From: Paludibacteraceae bacterium
GTDB lineage: Bacteria; Bacteroidota; Bacteroidia; Bacteroidales; Paludibacteraceae
NCBI GenBank assembly: GCA_024400125.1
Contig: JAKSNG010000018.1
Coordinates: forward strand, 1-40,152
DNA length: 40,152 nt
Direction: 5' to 3'
This document shows positions 1 to 7,127 of this stretch, one piece after another. The notes beneath the pieces are model-generated. The model was not told the DNA's origin, did no database searches, and was given only the letters and a program-made list of their open reading frames with translations. The translations under genes were made by a program, and so were the position numbers. The number at the start of each line of letters is the position of its first letter. Position 1 is the first letter of the stretch.

Positions 1-60
1 ACTCAAACCCGCGACCCCCAGCTTGGAAGGCTAGTGCTCTATCGACTGAGCTATTCCCGC
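1..60 (-). tRNA. tRNA-Gly(UCC), 3' end cut off by the window edge
   Basis: On the minus strand the acceptor 5' strand GCGGGAA, D-stem GCTC/GAGC, anticodon stem CTAGC/GCTGG (one T-G pair) with loop CTTCCAA (anticodon TCC) and the start of the T-arm (GCGGG) are all visible. The T-loop end and 3' acceptor strand lie outside the window. It is the third gene of a Thr-Tyr-Gly tRNA operon read leftwards. Confidence 0.93.
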
Positions 61-78
61 AGGAATAAGTTTAGGGGG

Positions 79-161
79 TGGGTGCGGATGGATTCGAACC
101 ACCGAAGCTGAAAAGCAGCAGATTTACAGTCTGCCCCATTTGGCCACTCTGGAACACACCC
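79..161 (-). tRNA. tRNA-Tyr(GUA)
   Basis: The minus strand starts with acceptor GGGTGTG, which pairs with CGCACCC (one T-G pair) before discriminator A. The anticodon loop reads CTGTAAA (anticodon GTA), and the length of 83 bases reflects the long variable arm typical of bacterial tRNA-Tyr. CCA is not encoded (the next bases are CCC). It sits between tRNA-Thr and tRNA-Gly in the same operon. Confidence 0.95.
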
Positions 162-189
162 AAGATAACTATTTCAATGTTCTCTTTAG

Positions 190-262
190 AGCCTCTAGTC
201 GGACTCGAACCAACGACCGCTGGATTACAAATCTAGTGCTCTACCAACTGAGCTATAGAGGC
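190..262 (-). tRNA. tRNA-Thr(UGU)
   Basis: The minus strand gives acceptor GCCTCTA/TAGAGGC, D-stem GCTC/GAGC, anticodon loop TTTGTAA (anticodon TGT) and T-stem GTTGG/CCGAC. The anticodon stem CTAGA/TCCAG has one A-C mismatch in the middle. CCA is not encoded. It is the first gene of the tRNA operon, about 55 bases after a TTTG / TACTTTTG promoter. Confidence 0.94.
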
Positions 263-316
263 ATTCGATTTACGATGAGAATCGCATGAGTCACGCGTTC
301 CAGCGGAAATCGGGCG

Positions 317-348
317 CAAAAGTACTACAAATTTTTGACATGACCAAA
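317..348 (-). promoter_or_regulatory. Promoter of the Thr-Tyr-Gly tRNA operon
   Basis: The minus strand carries a -33 TTTG (345-348), a 20-base spacer and a -7 TACTTTTG (317-324), matching the Bacteroidota primary sigma factor consensus TTTG / TAnnTTTG. The tRNA-Thr gene begins about 55 bases downstream. Five other promoters in the window share the same spacing. Confidence 0.85.
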
Positions 349-355
349 TATTTAC

Positions 356-389
356 ACAAAAAAAGTGCAAAAAAATGCACTTTTTTTGT
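356..389 (-). terminator. Rho-independent terminator after the phosphohexose mutase
   Basis: A perfect 14-bp inverted repeat (356-369 with 376-389), with GTGCA/TGCAC core, a 6-base loop and long A/T flanks, ends in a T tract when read leftwards. It lies about 50 bases after the mutase stop and directly before the tRNA promoter, so it separates the two units. By symmetry it could also work in the other direction. Confidence 0.8.
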
Positions 390-436
390 ATTTTGCCTTG
401 TTTTAGTCGCAATTTTGCGGCAAAAACGGGTATTTC

Positions 437-2212
437 TTAGATACCAAGGCTGGCTTTGATGGCAGGAACGCGTGCTTCTGCGGCAGCGGTTGCAGCTTCA
501 TAATCCTTTGGAGATTTCATTTCAGCGGGGATTTCGAAGTAGAACTTAATCTTTGGCTCTGTACCGGATGGGCGTACGCTGACTTTGAGTCCGCCTTCGG
601 TGAAGTATTGGAGCACGTTGGATTTAGCTTCGAGTGCCATGTGAATCTCTTTCTCTTCCCATTTGCCATTAACGAGGGTGCGTTCGATGGACAGTTGGAA
701 GTCTTTGGTGCGGATTACTTTTTCGCCTGCGATTTCGGTGATAGGGTTCGTGCGGTAGTTGACCATCATTTGTTTAATCTCCTCTGCGCCGGACTTACCT
801 GGGCGAACAACGTTGATGGTTGTTTCGCGTTGGAAGCCGTAGTCCATATAGATCTTCATCAGATATTCATAGAGGGACATACCGTTATCTTTGGCGTAGG
901 CTGCGATTTCGCAGATGAGGCAGATAGCGGAAGGAGAGCATTTGTCACGTACTTTGTCGTAAGCCATATAACCGAAGCTCTCTTCACCGCCACCGATGAA
1001 GGTGTGGTCTTTTTCCCAGAGGCGGATACGGTTAGCAATCCACTTGAAGCCGGTATATTCGTCGGTCATGGTGACGCCTTGGCGGTCTGCAATCTTGCGG
1101 ATGAGTTCGCTGGTAACGATAGTCTTCACGATGTACATATCATCACGCATCTTACCGAGGCGTTTGGTGTTGTTGATGATGTAGTAGTTGTACATGATAT
1201 TGGTTTGGTTACCATTGATGATTACCCATTCGCCTTTGTCGTTACGGCAAACGATAGCGATACGGTCTGCGTCAGGGTCGGAAGCGATGACGAGGTCGGC
1301 GTTCAGTTTCGTACCGAGGGCCACGCCCATGGTCATAGCCTCAGCGTTTTCGGGGTTAGGACTAACTACGGTTGGGAAGTTACCGTCGATGACCATTTGT
1401 TCGGGTACGACGTGGATGTTTTGGAATCCCCATGAGCGGAGACACATAGGAACGATTTGACGTCCTGCACCGTGCATAGGTGTATAGACGATGTTGAGGT
1501 CTTTTTGGTTGAGGATAGACTGTTGATCAATCATGACGGTCTTTACGGCTTCCATATAGTCGTAGTCCATTTCACCGCCAATGATTTGGATGAGGTCTTT
1601 TGAGCCGCCACGTTTCACATCTTCCATGCGTACTTTGTTCACTTCTTCGATGATACCTGCGTCATGCGGCATGAGCACTTGTGAGCCATCTTCCCAGTAT
1701 GCTTTGTAGCCATTGTACTCTTTGGGGTTATGGCTGGCGGTAACGTTCACACCGCCTTGGCAGCTAAGGTGACGGATAGCGAAGCTCACTTCAGGAGTAG
1801 GACGAAGGCTTTCGAACAGATAGACCTTGATGTTGTTAGCAGCAAAGACGTCTGCTACTGTTTCTGCGAAGAGGCGACCATTGTTACGGCAGTCGTGTCC
1901 AACGACTACGCTGACTTGTCCGCCTTTGGGGAGTGTCACGAAACCACCTTCGCGAGCCACTTTGTTGAGGTAATTAGCATAACCTTGTGTAGCTTGAGCA
2001 ACGATGTATTTGTTCATGCGGTTAGTGCCAGGTCCCATGATGCCACGGAGACCGCCGGTTCCAAACTCGAGGGTGCGGTAGAAAGACTCAATCAGTTCGG
2101 TCTTGTCTTCTGCAGCCATCATTTTCTTAACTTGTTCGCGCGTTTCAGCGTCGAAGGGCTCTTCCGTCCATACTTTGGCGGTGGCCATTACTTGTTGTAA
2201 CTCGTCTGTCAT
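437..2212 (-). CDS. pgm: Phosphohexose mutase (phosphoglucomutase/phosphomannomutase family)
   Basis: A 591-residue alpha-D-phosphohexomutase that interconverts hexose 1- and 6-phosphates in the cytoplasm. All four family signatures are present: FGTGGLRG (50-57); the catalytic serine loop TASHNP with Ser160 as the phosphoserine; the Mg-binding loop SDPDADR with Asp312, Asp314 and Asp316; the sugar-binding loop GGGEESFG (407-414); and the phosphate-binding loop RPSGT (547-551). Length and loop order fit the phosphoglucomutase-2/phosphomannomutase branch common in Bacteroidota. Substrate preference cannot be read from sequence, so the symbol is by family. It lies 134 bases after hflX and ends at a strong terminator. 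Confidence 0.93.
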   Translation of the reverse strand: MTDELQQVMATAKVWTEEPFDAETREQVKKMMAAEDKTELIESFYRTLEFGTGGLRGIMGPGTNRMNKYIVAQATQGYANYLNKVAREGGFVTLPKGGQVSVVVGHDCRNNGRLFAETVADVFAANNIKVYLFESLRPTPEVSFAIRHLSCQGGVNVTASHNPKEYNGYKAYWEDGSQVLMPHDAGIIEEVNKVRMEDVKRGGSKDLIQIIGGEMDYDYMEAVKTVMIDQQSILNQKDLNIVYTPMHGAGRQIVPMCLRSWGFQNIHVVPEQMVIDGNFPTVVSPNPENAEAMTMGVALGTKLNADLVIASDPDADRIAIVCRNDKGEWVIINGNQTNIMYNYYIINNTKRLGKMRDDMYIVKTIVTSELIRKIADRQGVTMTDEYTGFKWIANRIRLWEKDHTFIGGGEESFGYMAYDKVRDKCSPSAICLICEIAAYAKDNGMSLYEYLMKIYMDYGFQRETTINVVRPGKSGAEEIKQMMVNYRTNPITEIAGEKVIRTKDFQLSIERTLVNGKWEEKEIHMALEAKSNVLQYFTEGGLKVSVRPSGTEPKIKFYFEIPAEMKSPKDYEAATAAAEARVPAIKASLGI

Positions 2213-2261
2213 AGTATTATTGTTTTATTGATTATTGTATATTGTATAATATTTAATTTTT

Positions 2262-2315
2262 GACCGTTCACTTCGTTTACTGAAGGAGTATAGACCGCTT
2301 CGCTGAAGGAGTATG
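2262..2315. repeat. Copies of a 23-base intergenic repeat (site 1)
   Basis: The hflX-pgm gap contains one full and one degenerate copy of a 23-base unit GACCGCTNCGCTGAAGGAGTATA in direct orientation. The same unit occurs twice in inverse orientation near 4983-5030. It is followed by a short TTTTGTC run (about 2325-2345). Confidence 0.7.
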
Positions 2316-2346
2316 GTAATACTTTTGTCTTTTGTCTTTTGTCTTT

Positions 2347-3654
2347 CTACTCCATACTGCTCTCATATTGTGTAAAGAGGAAGTCGTTATAGGGGTATCG
2401 TTGTATATGTATTGCTTTGATGCGGTTGTACATTAGTTTTTTGAGTGCATCTATGTTGTCTTTGTTTTTGGCAGAGATGAAGATGCAGTCGTCTTGCAGT
2501 TTTGCCATCCATGTTCGTTCGAGTTCCTCGAGGGATATGTTTTCGCGTTGGATGGGTGTGAGGTCATCTTCCTCTTTGGGGGTATAGGTGAAGGCGTCTA
2601 TTTTGTTGAAGACCACGATGCGTGGTAGTTGGTTAACTGTTTTGGTTTTTGTTTTCGTTTTGTTATCTTTGCTCCACGGTGTCCCTTCTTGGTTTATTTG
2701 CTCGTGTGTGAGTAATTCGTTGATGGTATTTTCGACCACGTCATATTGTTCCTCAAAGTTCGGGTGTGATATATCGACCACATGGATGAGCAGGTCTGCT
2801 TCTCGTACTTCGTCGAGGGTCGATTTGAAGCTCTCCACTAAGTGGTGTGGCAGTTTGCGTATGAATCCGACGGTGTCAGACAGCAGGAAGGGTAGGTTTT
2901 CGATGGTTACTTTGCGTACGGTGGTGTCGAGTGTAGCAAACAGTTTGTTTTCTGCAAAGACGTCGGATTTAGAGAGCAGGTTCATCAGGGTTGATTTGCC
3001 GACGTTGGTATATCCGACCAGAGCGACGCGCACCATCTTGCCTCTGTTTTGTCGTTGGGTAGCCATTTGGCGGTCTATCTTGTGTAGGTCTTCTTTGAGT
3101 AGTGCGATACGTTGTCCGATGATACGTTTATCTGCCTCAATCTGTGTTTCGCCTGTACCACGGTTAGTGCCACCGCCGCCGCGTTGTCTATCCAAGTGAC
3201 TCCACATGCGCGTAAGGCGCGGGAGCATATATTGTAGGTGTGCCAGTTCGACTTGTGTCTTGGCGTAGGATGTTTGGGCGCGTTGCAGGAAGATTTCGAG
3301 GATGAGGATAGTGCGGTCTATTACTCGTATCTCGTGTCGGTCTTTGGGGTTGTCTCGCCAGTTGAGGTCACGCTCGATGTTACGTATCTGTCTGGGTGAC
3401 AGTTCGTCATCAAAGATGACTAAGTCGATGGCATCTTCGGAATCTTGTTTGGCGATGATGTAGTCGCGTATTTCTATTAGTTTGCCGCTACCGACGTAGG
3501 AGTTGGTGTCGGGTGAGGTCACACGCTGCACAAAGCGTTTCACGGGACGGATGTCTCGTGTATCTGCCAGGAAGGCTAATTCGTCCAAGTATTCCTTGGT
3601 GCGCTCTTCTGGCTGCTGTGGTGTGATGAGTCCAACTAATATCGCGTTCTCCAT
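2347..3654 (-). CDS. hflX: GTPase HflX
   Basis: A 435-residue HflX-family GTPase, which in characterised bacteria binds and splits stalled or stressed 70S ribosomes. The N-terminal HflX domain (VGSGK near 54-58) and the glycine-rich helical segment RGGGGTNRGTGETQIEAD (about 158-175) are followed by the G domain: P-loop GYTNVGKS (214-221), DTTVRK switch I region (243-248), DTVG (260-263), NKID (350-353) and SAK (394-396). A Lys-Thr-rich insert (KTKTKTKT) sits just before G4. Its start lies 1 base after the stop of the upstream secreted-protein gene, which suggests coupled translation. Confidence 0.96.
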   Translation of the reverse strand: MENAILVGLITPQQPEERTKEYLDELAFLADTRDIRPVKRFVQRVTSPDTNSYVGSGKLIEIRDYIIAKQDSEDAIDLVIFDDELSPRQIRNIERDLNWRDNPKDRHEIRVIDRTILILEIFLQRAQTSYAKTQVELAHLQYMLPRLTRMWSHLDRQRGGGGTNRGTGETQIEADKRIIGQRIALLKEDLHKIDRQMATQRQNRGKMVRVALVGYTNVGKSTLMNLLSKSDVFAENKLFATLDTTVRKVTIENLPFLLSDTVGFIRKLPHHLVESFKSTLDEVREADLLIHVVDISHPNFEEQYDVVENTINELLTHEQINQEGTPWSKDNKTKTKTKTVNQLPRIVVFNKIDAFTYTPKEEDDLTPIQRENISLEELERTWMAKLQDDCIFISAKNKDNIDALKKLMYNRIKAIHIQRYPYNDFLFTQYESSME

Positions 3655-3655
3655 A

Positions 3656-4666
3656 TTACTTCAGTTCGATTCCTAAGATGGAATAGGTGCGGCTATTTTT
3701 GTGTATGGTTATTTGTCCGTTGTGCAGTTTTTTGCTAACGTCGCTTTGGTTGCGTGTGGTGTTGTCTAATCCTTGTAGTTCATTGACGAGTGCACCTGTG
3801 TAGGTAGCATTGATAGTCGAGCCATAGTAGGAAGTGGCATTGATATTGATTTGTGTCCCTTGTTCTGCGGCAGCTACGGTGACTGTTCCATCTACGAGGT
3901 AGTAGATGCCGAGGATGTTGTCGATATAGTAACTGGGGTAGTCATATCCATCTGCGTTGCCCCATGAGGCTTCGGCATATCCTTCTGCGTAATCCATGGA
4001 GAAGGGGTAGGTGCCGGCAGGGATACCTGTTTGAGGATCGTTGTAGGAGAGGTCAATGTTGAGGTCCATAAGGTCTCCGTCTTCGTTGGTGAATTGGAGG
4101 TAGAAGAGGGAGTAGTCTGCTGTCCAGTCGTTGTATTGCACTTGTGTAAAAGTGATGTCGTGTGTGACGGGTATGGGTATTTCTGCGGAGTAGTCCCAGC
4201 CATAGTCTTCGGAGGGTAGGGAGTCTGTGGTATTGCGAGAGAAGAAGACGGCTACTTCGTAGCAGCGCAGTTGTGCACCGCAGTTAATGGTGACGGATGG
4301 TGCGTCAATGTCGTAGATGATGAGTACGGGGTTGGCTTCGATATTATCTTCGTAAGAGGAGAGGTAGTGTAGGTCTCCGGAGGAAGCGGTTGCGTCGAAG
4401 TTCTTTTTGACGAATCCGTTGATACGAATACATTTGATGTTTTCGGTGGCAGCGAAGGTGATAGATTGGCTTGCGTTGCAGCCGAAGTAGTCGGCATATC
4501 GTGCGCCTTTGGTGCAGGAGATGGTGATGTCGTGTTGTGAAAAAGTATAGTTTTCGATATTACTACCGATAGATTCGGTGGGTAGTACTAAGATGGAGTC
4601 GCTATAGGTAGCCATCATGGTTGTGGCAGACAGAATAGCACATAGAAAAACGATAATCTTCTTCAT
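3656..4666 (-). CDS. Secreted protein of unknown function with a short C-terminal Bacteroidales motif
   Basis: I chose the internal ATG at 4664-4666 (336 residues) because it opens a clear signal peptide, MKKIIVFLCAILSATTMMA; a longer start would put 25 residues in front of it and lies inside the promoter. The mature protein is rich in Thr, Ser, Tyr and Asp and looks like beta structure. One segment reads DLNIDLSYNDPQTGIPAGTY, followed by a VDGTVTV segment, a pattern I recall from other Bacteroidales surface proteins. The last 23 residues (NGQITIHKNSRTYSILGIEL) resemble a recurrent C-terminal tail of Bacteroidales secreted proteins. Function is unknown. It heads the unit with hflX and pgm. 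Confidence 0.8.
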   Translation of the reverse strand: MKKIIVFLCAILSATTMMATYSDSILVLPTESIGSNIENYTFSQHDITISCTKGARYADYFGCNASQSITFAATENIKCIRINGFVKKNFDATASSGDLHYLSSYEDNIEANPVLIIYDIDAPSVTINCGAQLRCYEVAVFFSRNTTDSLPSEDYGWDYSAEIPIPVTHDITFTQVQYNDWTADYSLFYLQFTNEDGDLMDLNIDLSYNDPQTGIPAGTYPFSMDYAEGYAEASWGNADGYDYPSYYIDNILGIYYLVDGTVTVAAAEQGTQININATSYYGSTINATYTGALVNELQGLDNTTRNQSDVSKKLHNGQITIHKNSRTYSILGIELK

Positions 4667-4727
4667 AATAAAATGTAGTTTACTATTTGCATTTTGTGCA
4701 TAAATACGTATTTTTTGAATTCGGCTG

Positions 4728-4759
4728 CAAATATACGACAAAAATTTGGGATACGCAAA
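4728..4759 (-). promoter_or_regulatory. Promoter of the secreted protein-hflX-pgm unit
   Basis: The minus strand shows TTTG (4756-4759), a 20-base spacer and TATATTTG (4728-4735), a match to the TTTG / TAnnTTTG consensus. It lies about 60 bases upstream of the chosen start. Confidence 0.82.
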
Positions 4760-4907
4760 TTTTTAGAGCAAAAAATAAGATTTTTATCAAATAATAGCAC
4801 TTTTTGGGTGTTTTTTAACACTACCGTGCGATGTCGTATAAGGACGGACAATAGGCACTTGTGTTTAAAATACAGAAATACAACAAAAAAAACTCCCCAT
4901 AAAACAA

Positions 4908-4938
4908 AACAGCGTCGCTCGTTATGAGCGGCGCTGTT
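4908..4938 (-). terminator. Terminator downstream of the 44-residue ORF
   Basis: Inverted repeat AACAGCG-(t)-CGCTC / GAGCG-(g)-CGCTGTT gives a 13-bp stem with one G-T pair and a 5-base loop. Read leftwards it is followed by a T-rich tract. It lies about 95 bases after the small ORF at 5034-5168. The rest of 4760-4907 shows nothing I can name. Confidence 0.65.
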
Positions 4939-4982
4939 GCTGAACGTTGATGTTTAACGTTGACGTTGCGCTTAGCCGAAGT

Positions 4983-5030
4983 CTATATTCCTTCAGCGCA
5001 GCGGTCTATACTCCTTCAGCGTAGCGGTCA
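4983..5030. repeat. Two tandem copies of the 23-base intergenic repeat (site 2)
   Basis: Read on the minus strand, two consecutive units GACCGCTNCGCTGAAGGARTATA lie just after the stop of the 44-residue ORF. They match the unit in the hflX-pgm gap in inverted orientation, 2.7 kb away. Confidence 0.75.
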
Positions 5031-5033
5031 CGC

Positions 5034-5168
5034 TTACGCGTTTTCCTCTTGCTCAGCGAGGTACTCGGCTTCTGCTTCGTGCCAAGCGTATTGACGGAAC
5101 GTTTTCCAGCCTTTGGAGTTGGTGCGGAAAGCAGCGCGGAGAGCAACTACTTTCGTTTCGTTCTTCAT
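5034..5168 (-). CDS. Small 44-residue protein, function unknown
   Basis: ATG at 5166-5168 opens a 44-codon frame rich in Ala, Glu, Lys and aromatic residues (MKNETKVVALRAAFRTNSKG, then a W/F/Y segment and an acidic tail EYLAEQEENA). There are no membrane segments or cysteines. A good terminator follows at 4908-4938, which supports expression. Against this, no clear promoter or Shine-Dalgarno is seen and the upstream sequence is a broken methyltransferase gene. I do not recognise the family. It may be a small conserved gene or a chance ORF. Confidence 0.5.
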   Translation of the reverse strand: MKNETKVVALRAAFRTNSKGWKTFRQYAWHEAEAEYLAEQEENA

Positions 5169-5175
5169 CGTTGAG

Positions 5176-5349
5176 TGGTACAGACGAATCTGGTAACGAT
5201 TTCAAAAAATCCACAGCATCCTGAACATACAAGGCATGGAAAGTTTCTTCCACAGCAACAGATTGGACAGATGAGCTATGCGGTTTCCCGTCCTTTTTTT
5301 GCTGAAGAATTGAAATTAATCCATTATTATGATGTGATTTATTGGACAT
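5176..5349 (-). pseudogene. N-terminal fragment of a DNA methyltransferase
   Basis: From ATG 5347-5349 the frame runs about 57 codons and ends in HALYVQDAVDFLKSLPDSSV. This resembles the segment just before the DPPY motif of N6-adenine/N4-cytosine DNA methyltransferases (pattern xxxGDxxxxLxxLPDxSV). The expected continuation with DPPY is missing: the frame runs into the start of the 44-residue ORF and reads on as an unrelated Ser/Arg-rich tail. It looks like a relic left by deletion or recombination. The assignment rests on one short motif. Confidence 0.5.
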
Positions 5350-5431
5350 AAGGGGTACAATTTTATGCTTGCATTAAATGTTTATTCAGTTGGACTCATT
5401 TATTCTTGTTTCCTCGCCTCTCTGCGAGCTG

Positions 5432-5505
5432 TGGAGTATAGCGGACTCGGACCGCTCACCTCGACACTGCCAGTGTCGCGCTCTAGCCAGATGAGCTAAT
5501 ACCCC
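5432..5505 (-). tRNA. tRNA-Ala(GGC)
   Basis: The minus strand folds as acceptor GGGGTAT/ATACTCC, D-stem GCTC/GAGC, anticodon stem CGACA/TGTCG with loop CTGGCAG (anticodon GGC), and T-stem AGCGG/CCGCT with loop TCCGAGT. The discriminator is A and CCA is not encoded. Its own promoter lies upstream at 5556-5587. A partial copy of its 5' half lies at 5662-5690. Confidence 0.92.
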
Positions 5506-5555
5506 TCTTGGGTCGTTTTGTGGGGCTGGCTCCCCCGTTCCAAACTTTTGCGCCG

Positions 5556-5587
5556 CAAAAGTACAAAAAAAATCTGACATATACAAA
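5556..5587 (-). promoter_or_regulatory. Promoter of tRNA-Ala(GGC)
   Basis: TTTG (5584-5587), a 20-base spacer and TACTTTTG (5556-5563) on the minus strand, 50 bases before the tRNA. It has the same architecture as the promoter of the tRNA-Thr operon. Confidence 0.83.
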
Positions 5588-5661
5588 AAAAAGTGCACTT
5601 TTTAATCAAAATGCACTCTCGCGTTCGGCAATAAGGTCGCAAAAATCGATACCACTCTGCT

Positions 5662-5690
5662 TCGCGCTCTACCAGATGAGCTAATACCCC
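5662..5690 (-). pseudogene. Truncated copy of the 5' half of tRNA-Ala
   Basis: The minus strand reads GGGGTATTAGCTCATCTGG, then TAGAGCGCGA, matching the 5' half of the intact tRNA-Ala (5476-5505) except for one missing base in the D-loop. The similarity stops at the anticodon stem, so it cannot form a tRNA. It looks like a duplication or integration scar. The surrounding stretch 5691-5853 contains no supported gene; a short frame ending in LNKKMNQHLRNNHHALQIAE may be a decayed C-terminus. Confidence 0.75.
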
Positions 5691-5853
5691 TGCATTTTAT
5701 TCTATCGTTTCTGCTATCTGCAAAGCATGATGATTATTCCTCAAGTGTTGATTCATTTTCTTGTTCAACATCAGTAAATCATCTTTCCTTGTTCCAAACT
5801 GCTACGGTGCGTAAAAAGTTGTATTCCTCATAACAGCATATATCATAGTATGC

Positions 5854-6933
5854 CTATAGCGATGGACTAATTGCGACATACCATTTCTCGCCATTTAGTT
5901 TGGAACGAAGAATATATCCTTTCTTCTCCAGATTATCTAACTGTTTTTGGACAGCGGAACGATTGATAGCCATTCGCTTAGTTAACTCATTGATAGTAAT
6001 GGACGGCTCCACCAATAATAGCCTCAATAGTTTGGGTGTATTAGCGCTACGGAATACCACCTTATCCCCATCAAACCACCAGATATTCTCTGCCTTGTCG
6101 CGCAGAAACGATACATTGGTCTCTATGTCTTCGGCAGCCGTCTTTTCCATATATCGGTAAAACGGCAATATGCTCTCCAATGGGGCATGAGCACCAACAG
6201 AGGGAATACCTCCAACATTCAAATCCGATTTATGCAATGCGTTCAAATATTCTTGTTTTTTTCGACTACGTACCACCAACATCGGCCATCCATGACGAGC
6301 TAAAATGAAGTTGACCATCAAACGCGCAATACGTCCATTCCCATCCTCAAACGGGTGAATGCGGATATAGCGGTAGTGAAACAAAATGGCTAACTGCATC
6401 GGGGTGTAGCCTCCATGTTGCTCTGCCTCATTATACCATGCCACCAAATCATTCATCAATGCCGGAGTTTCTTCGGGCGATGCGTATTCAAAACGGTCTC
6501 CATAACGTGTAATCACCGAATTGGGACGAGTCTTGTAACATCCTGCATGAATGGTGCAACTGGTGGTTGCACCTCCTGGTAGGTTACGATATACCTGATA
6601 ATCTTCCCGCAATAGTGTTTTGTGCAGAGTACGAATAAAAGTCTCAGTAAGAGGTTTATTGATGTCTTTTGCCTCCTCTTGCATCATTCTCATACCCACA
6701 TGACTTGCTTTCATATCCTCTAAGTCATGCATTTCTGCCTCCGAAACAACCTTTCCAAATAGCAACAATATCTCCGTTTGGCCATACGTTAGAGTATTAC
6801 CCTCTATATGATTACTGTTGTAGTTAAATTCCACGGTGAATCTGCGGCTTAGACGTTGTTGTTCATCTTCCGAAAGAGGTAGGAGGGCTTGCCACTGTTC
6901 ATACGCCTGCTGTAGTTGCTTAATATCTTCCAT
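5854..6933 (-). CDS. Fic domain protein with C-terminal winged helix
   Basis: A 359-residue Fic/DOC protein, predicted to transfer AMP or a related nucleotide group to a hydroxyl side chain of a target protein. The catalytic motif HPFEDGNGRIAR runs from His193 to Arg204 and is intact. An inhibitory helix motif of the (S/T)xxxE(G/N) type is visible as SNHIEG (40-45), placing it with Fic proteins whose inhibitor lies N-terminal in the same chain. The C-terminus (about 300-355) is a winged helix (ITINELTKRMAINRSAVQKQ) that may bind DNA and autoregulate. It has its own promoter and is monocistronic. The target is unknown, and no toxin-antitoxin partner gene is adjacent. Confidence 0.93.
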   Translation of the reverse strand: MEDIKQLQQAYEQWQALLPLSEDEQQRLSRRFTVEFNYNSNHIEGNTLTYGQTEILLLFGKVVSEAEMHDLEDMKASHVGMRMMQEEAKDINKPLTETFIRTLHKTLLREDYQVYRNLPGGATTSCTIHAGCYKTRPNSVITRYGDRFEYASPEETPALMNDLVAWYNEAEQHGGYTPMQLAILFHYRYIRIHPFEDGNGRIARLMVNFILARHGWPMLVVRSRKKQEYLNALHKSDLNVGGIPSVGAHAPLESILPFYRYMEKTAAEDIETNVSFLRDKAENIWWFDGDKVVFRSANTPKLLRLLLVEPSITINELTKRMAINRSAVQKQLDNLEKKGYILRSKLNGEKWYVAISPSL

Positions 6934-6955
6934 AGCATTATGTCGAATTTGGCTG

Positions 6956-6987
6956 CAAAAGTACTACTTTTTTTTGATATATGCAAG
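6956..6987 (-). promoter_or_regulatory. Promoter of the Fic gene
   Basis: CTTG (6984-6987), a 20-base spacer and TACTTTTG (6956-6963) on the minus strand. The -7 element ends about 23 bases before the ATG. The -33 element differs from consensus at its first base. Confidence 0.78.
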
Positions 6988-6996
6988 AAAAAACCT

Positions 6997-7023
6997 AAAA
7001 AAGGTGGTATTTTTTCACCTTTT
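6997..7023 (-). terminator. Terminator of the mdh-to-ion-channel operon
   Basis: Stem AAAAGGTG/CACCTTTT with a 9-base loop, ending in a T run when read leftwards. It lies about 105 bases after the channel stop and immediately before the Fic promoter. A smaller TGGCA/TGCCA hairpin lies near 7064-7080. Confidence 0.75.
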
Positions 7024-7127
7024 AATGGTATTTTTGCAATAAATTCACCGATTTATCATCGTAATATGGCAAAAAATGCCACTACAACGTTTCTGCATAG
7101 GTGAGTAAAACGATTCGCTTTCTCCTG

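Noticed and set aside
608..1435. 275-codon frame on the plus strand opposite the phosphohexose mutase
   Set aside because: It is antisense to a gene with all catalytic motifs, its product has no recognisable motif, and the frame arises from codon bias of the real gene.
5386..5598. 70-codon frame on the minus strand
   Set aside because: It runs across the intact tRNA-Ala gene and its promoter, so it is not coding.
5854..6933. Fic gene as half of a toxin-antitoxin pair
   Set aside because: No small antitoxin gene lies next to it; the inhibitory motif SNHIEG is within the protein itself.
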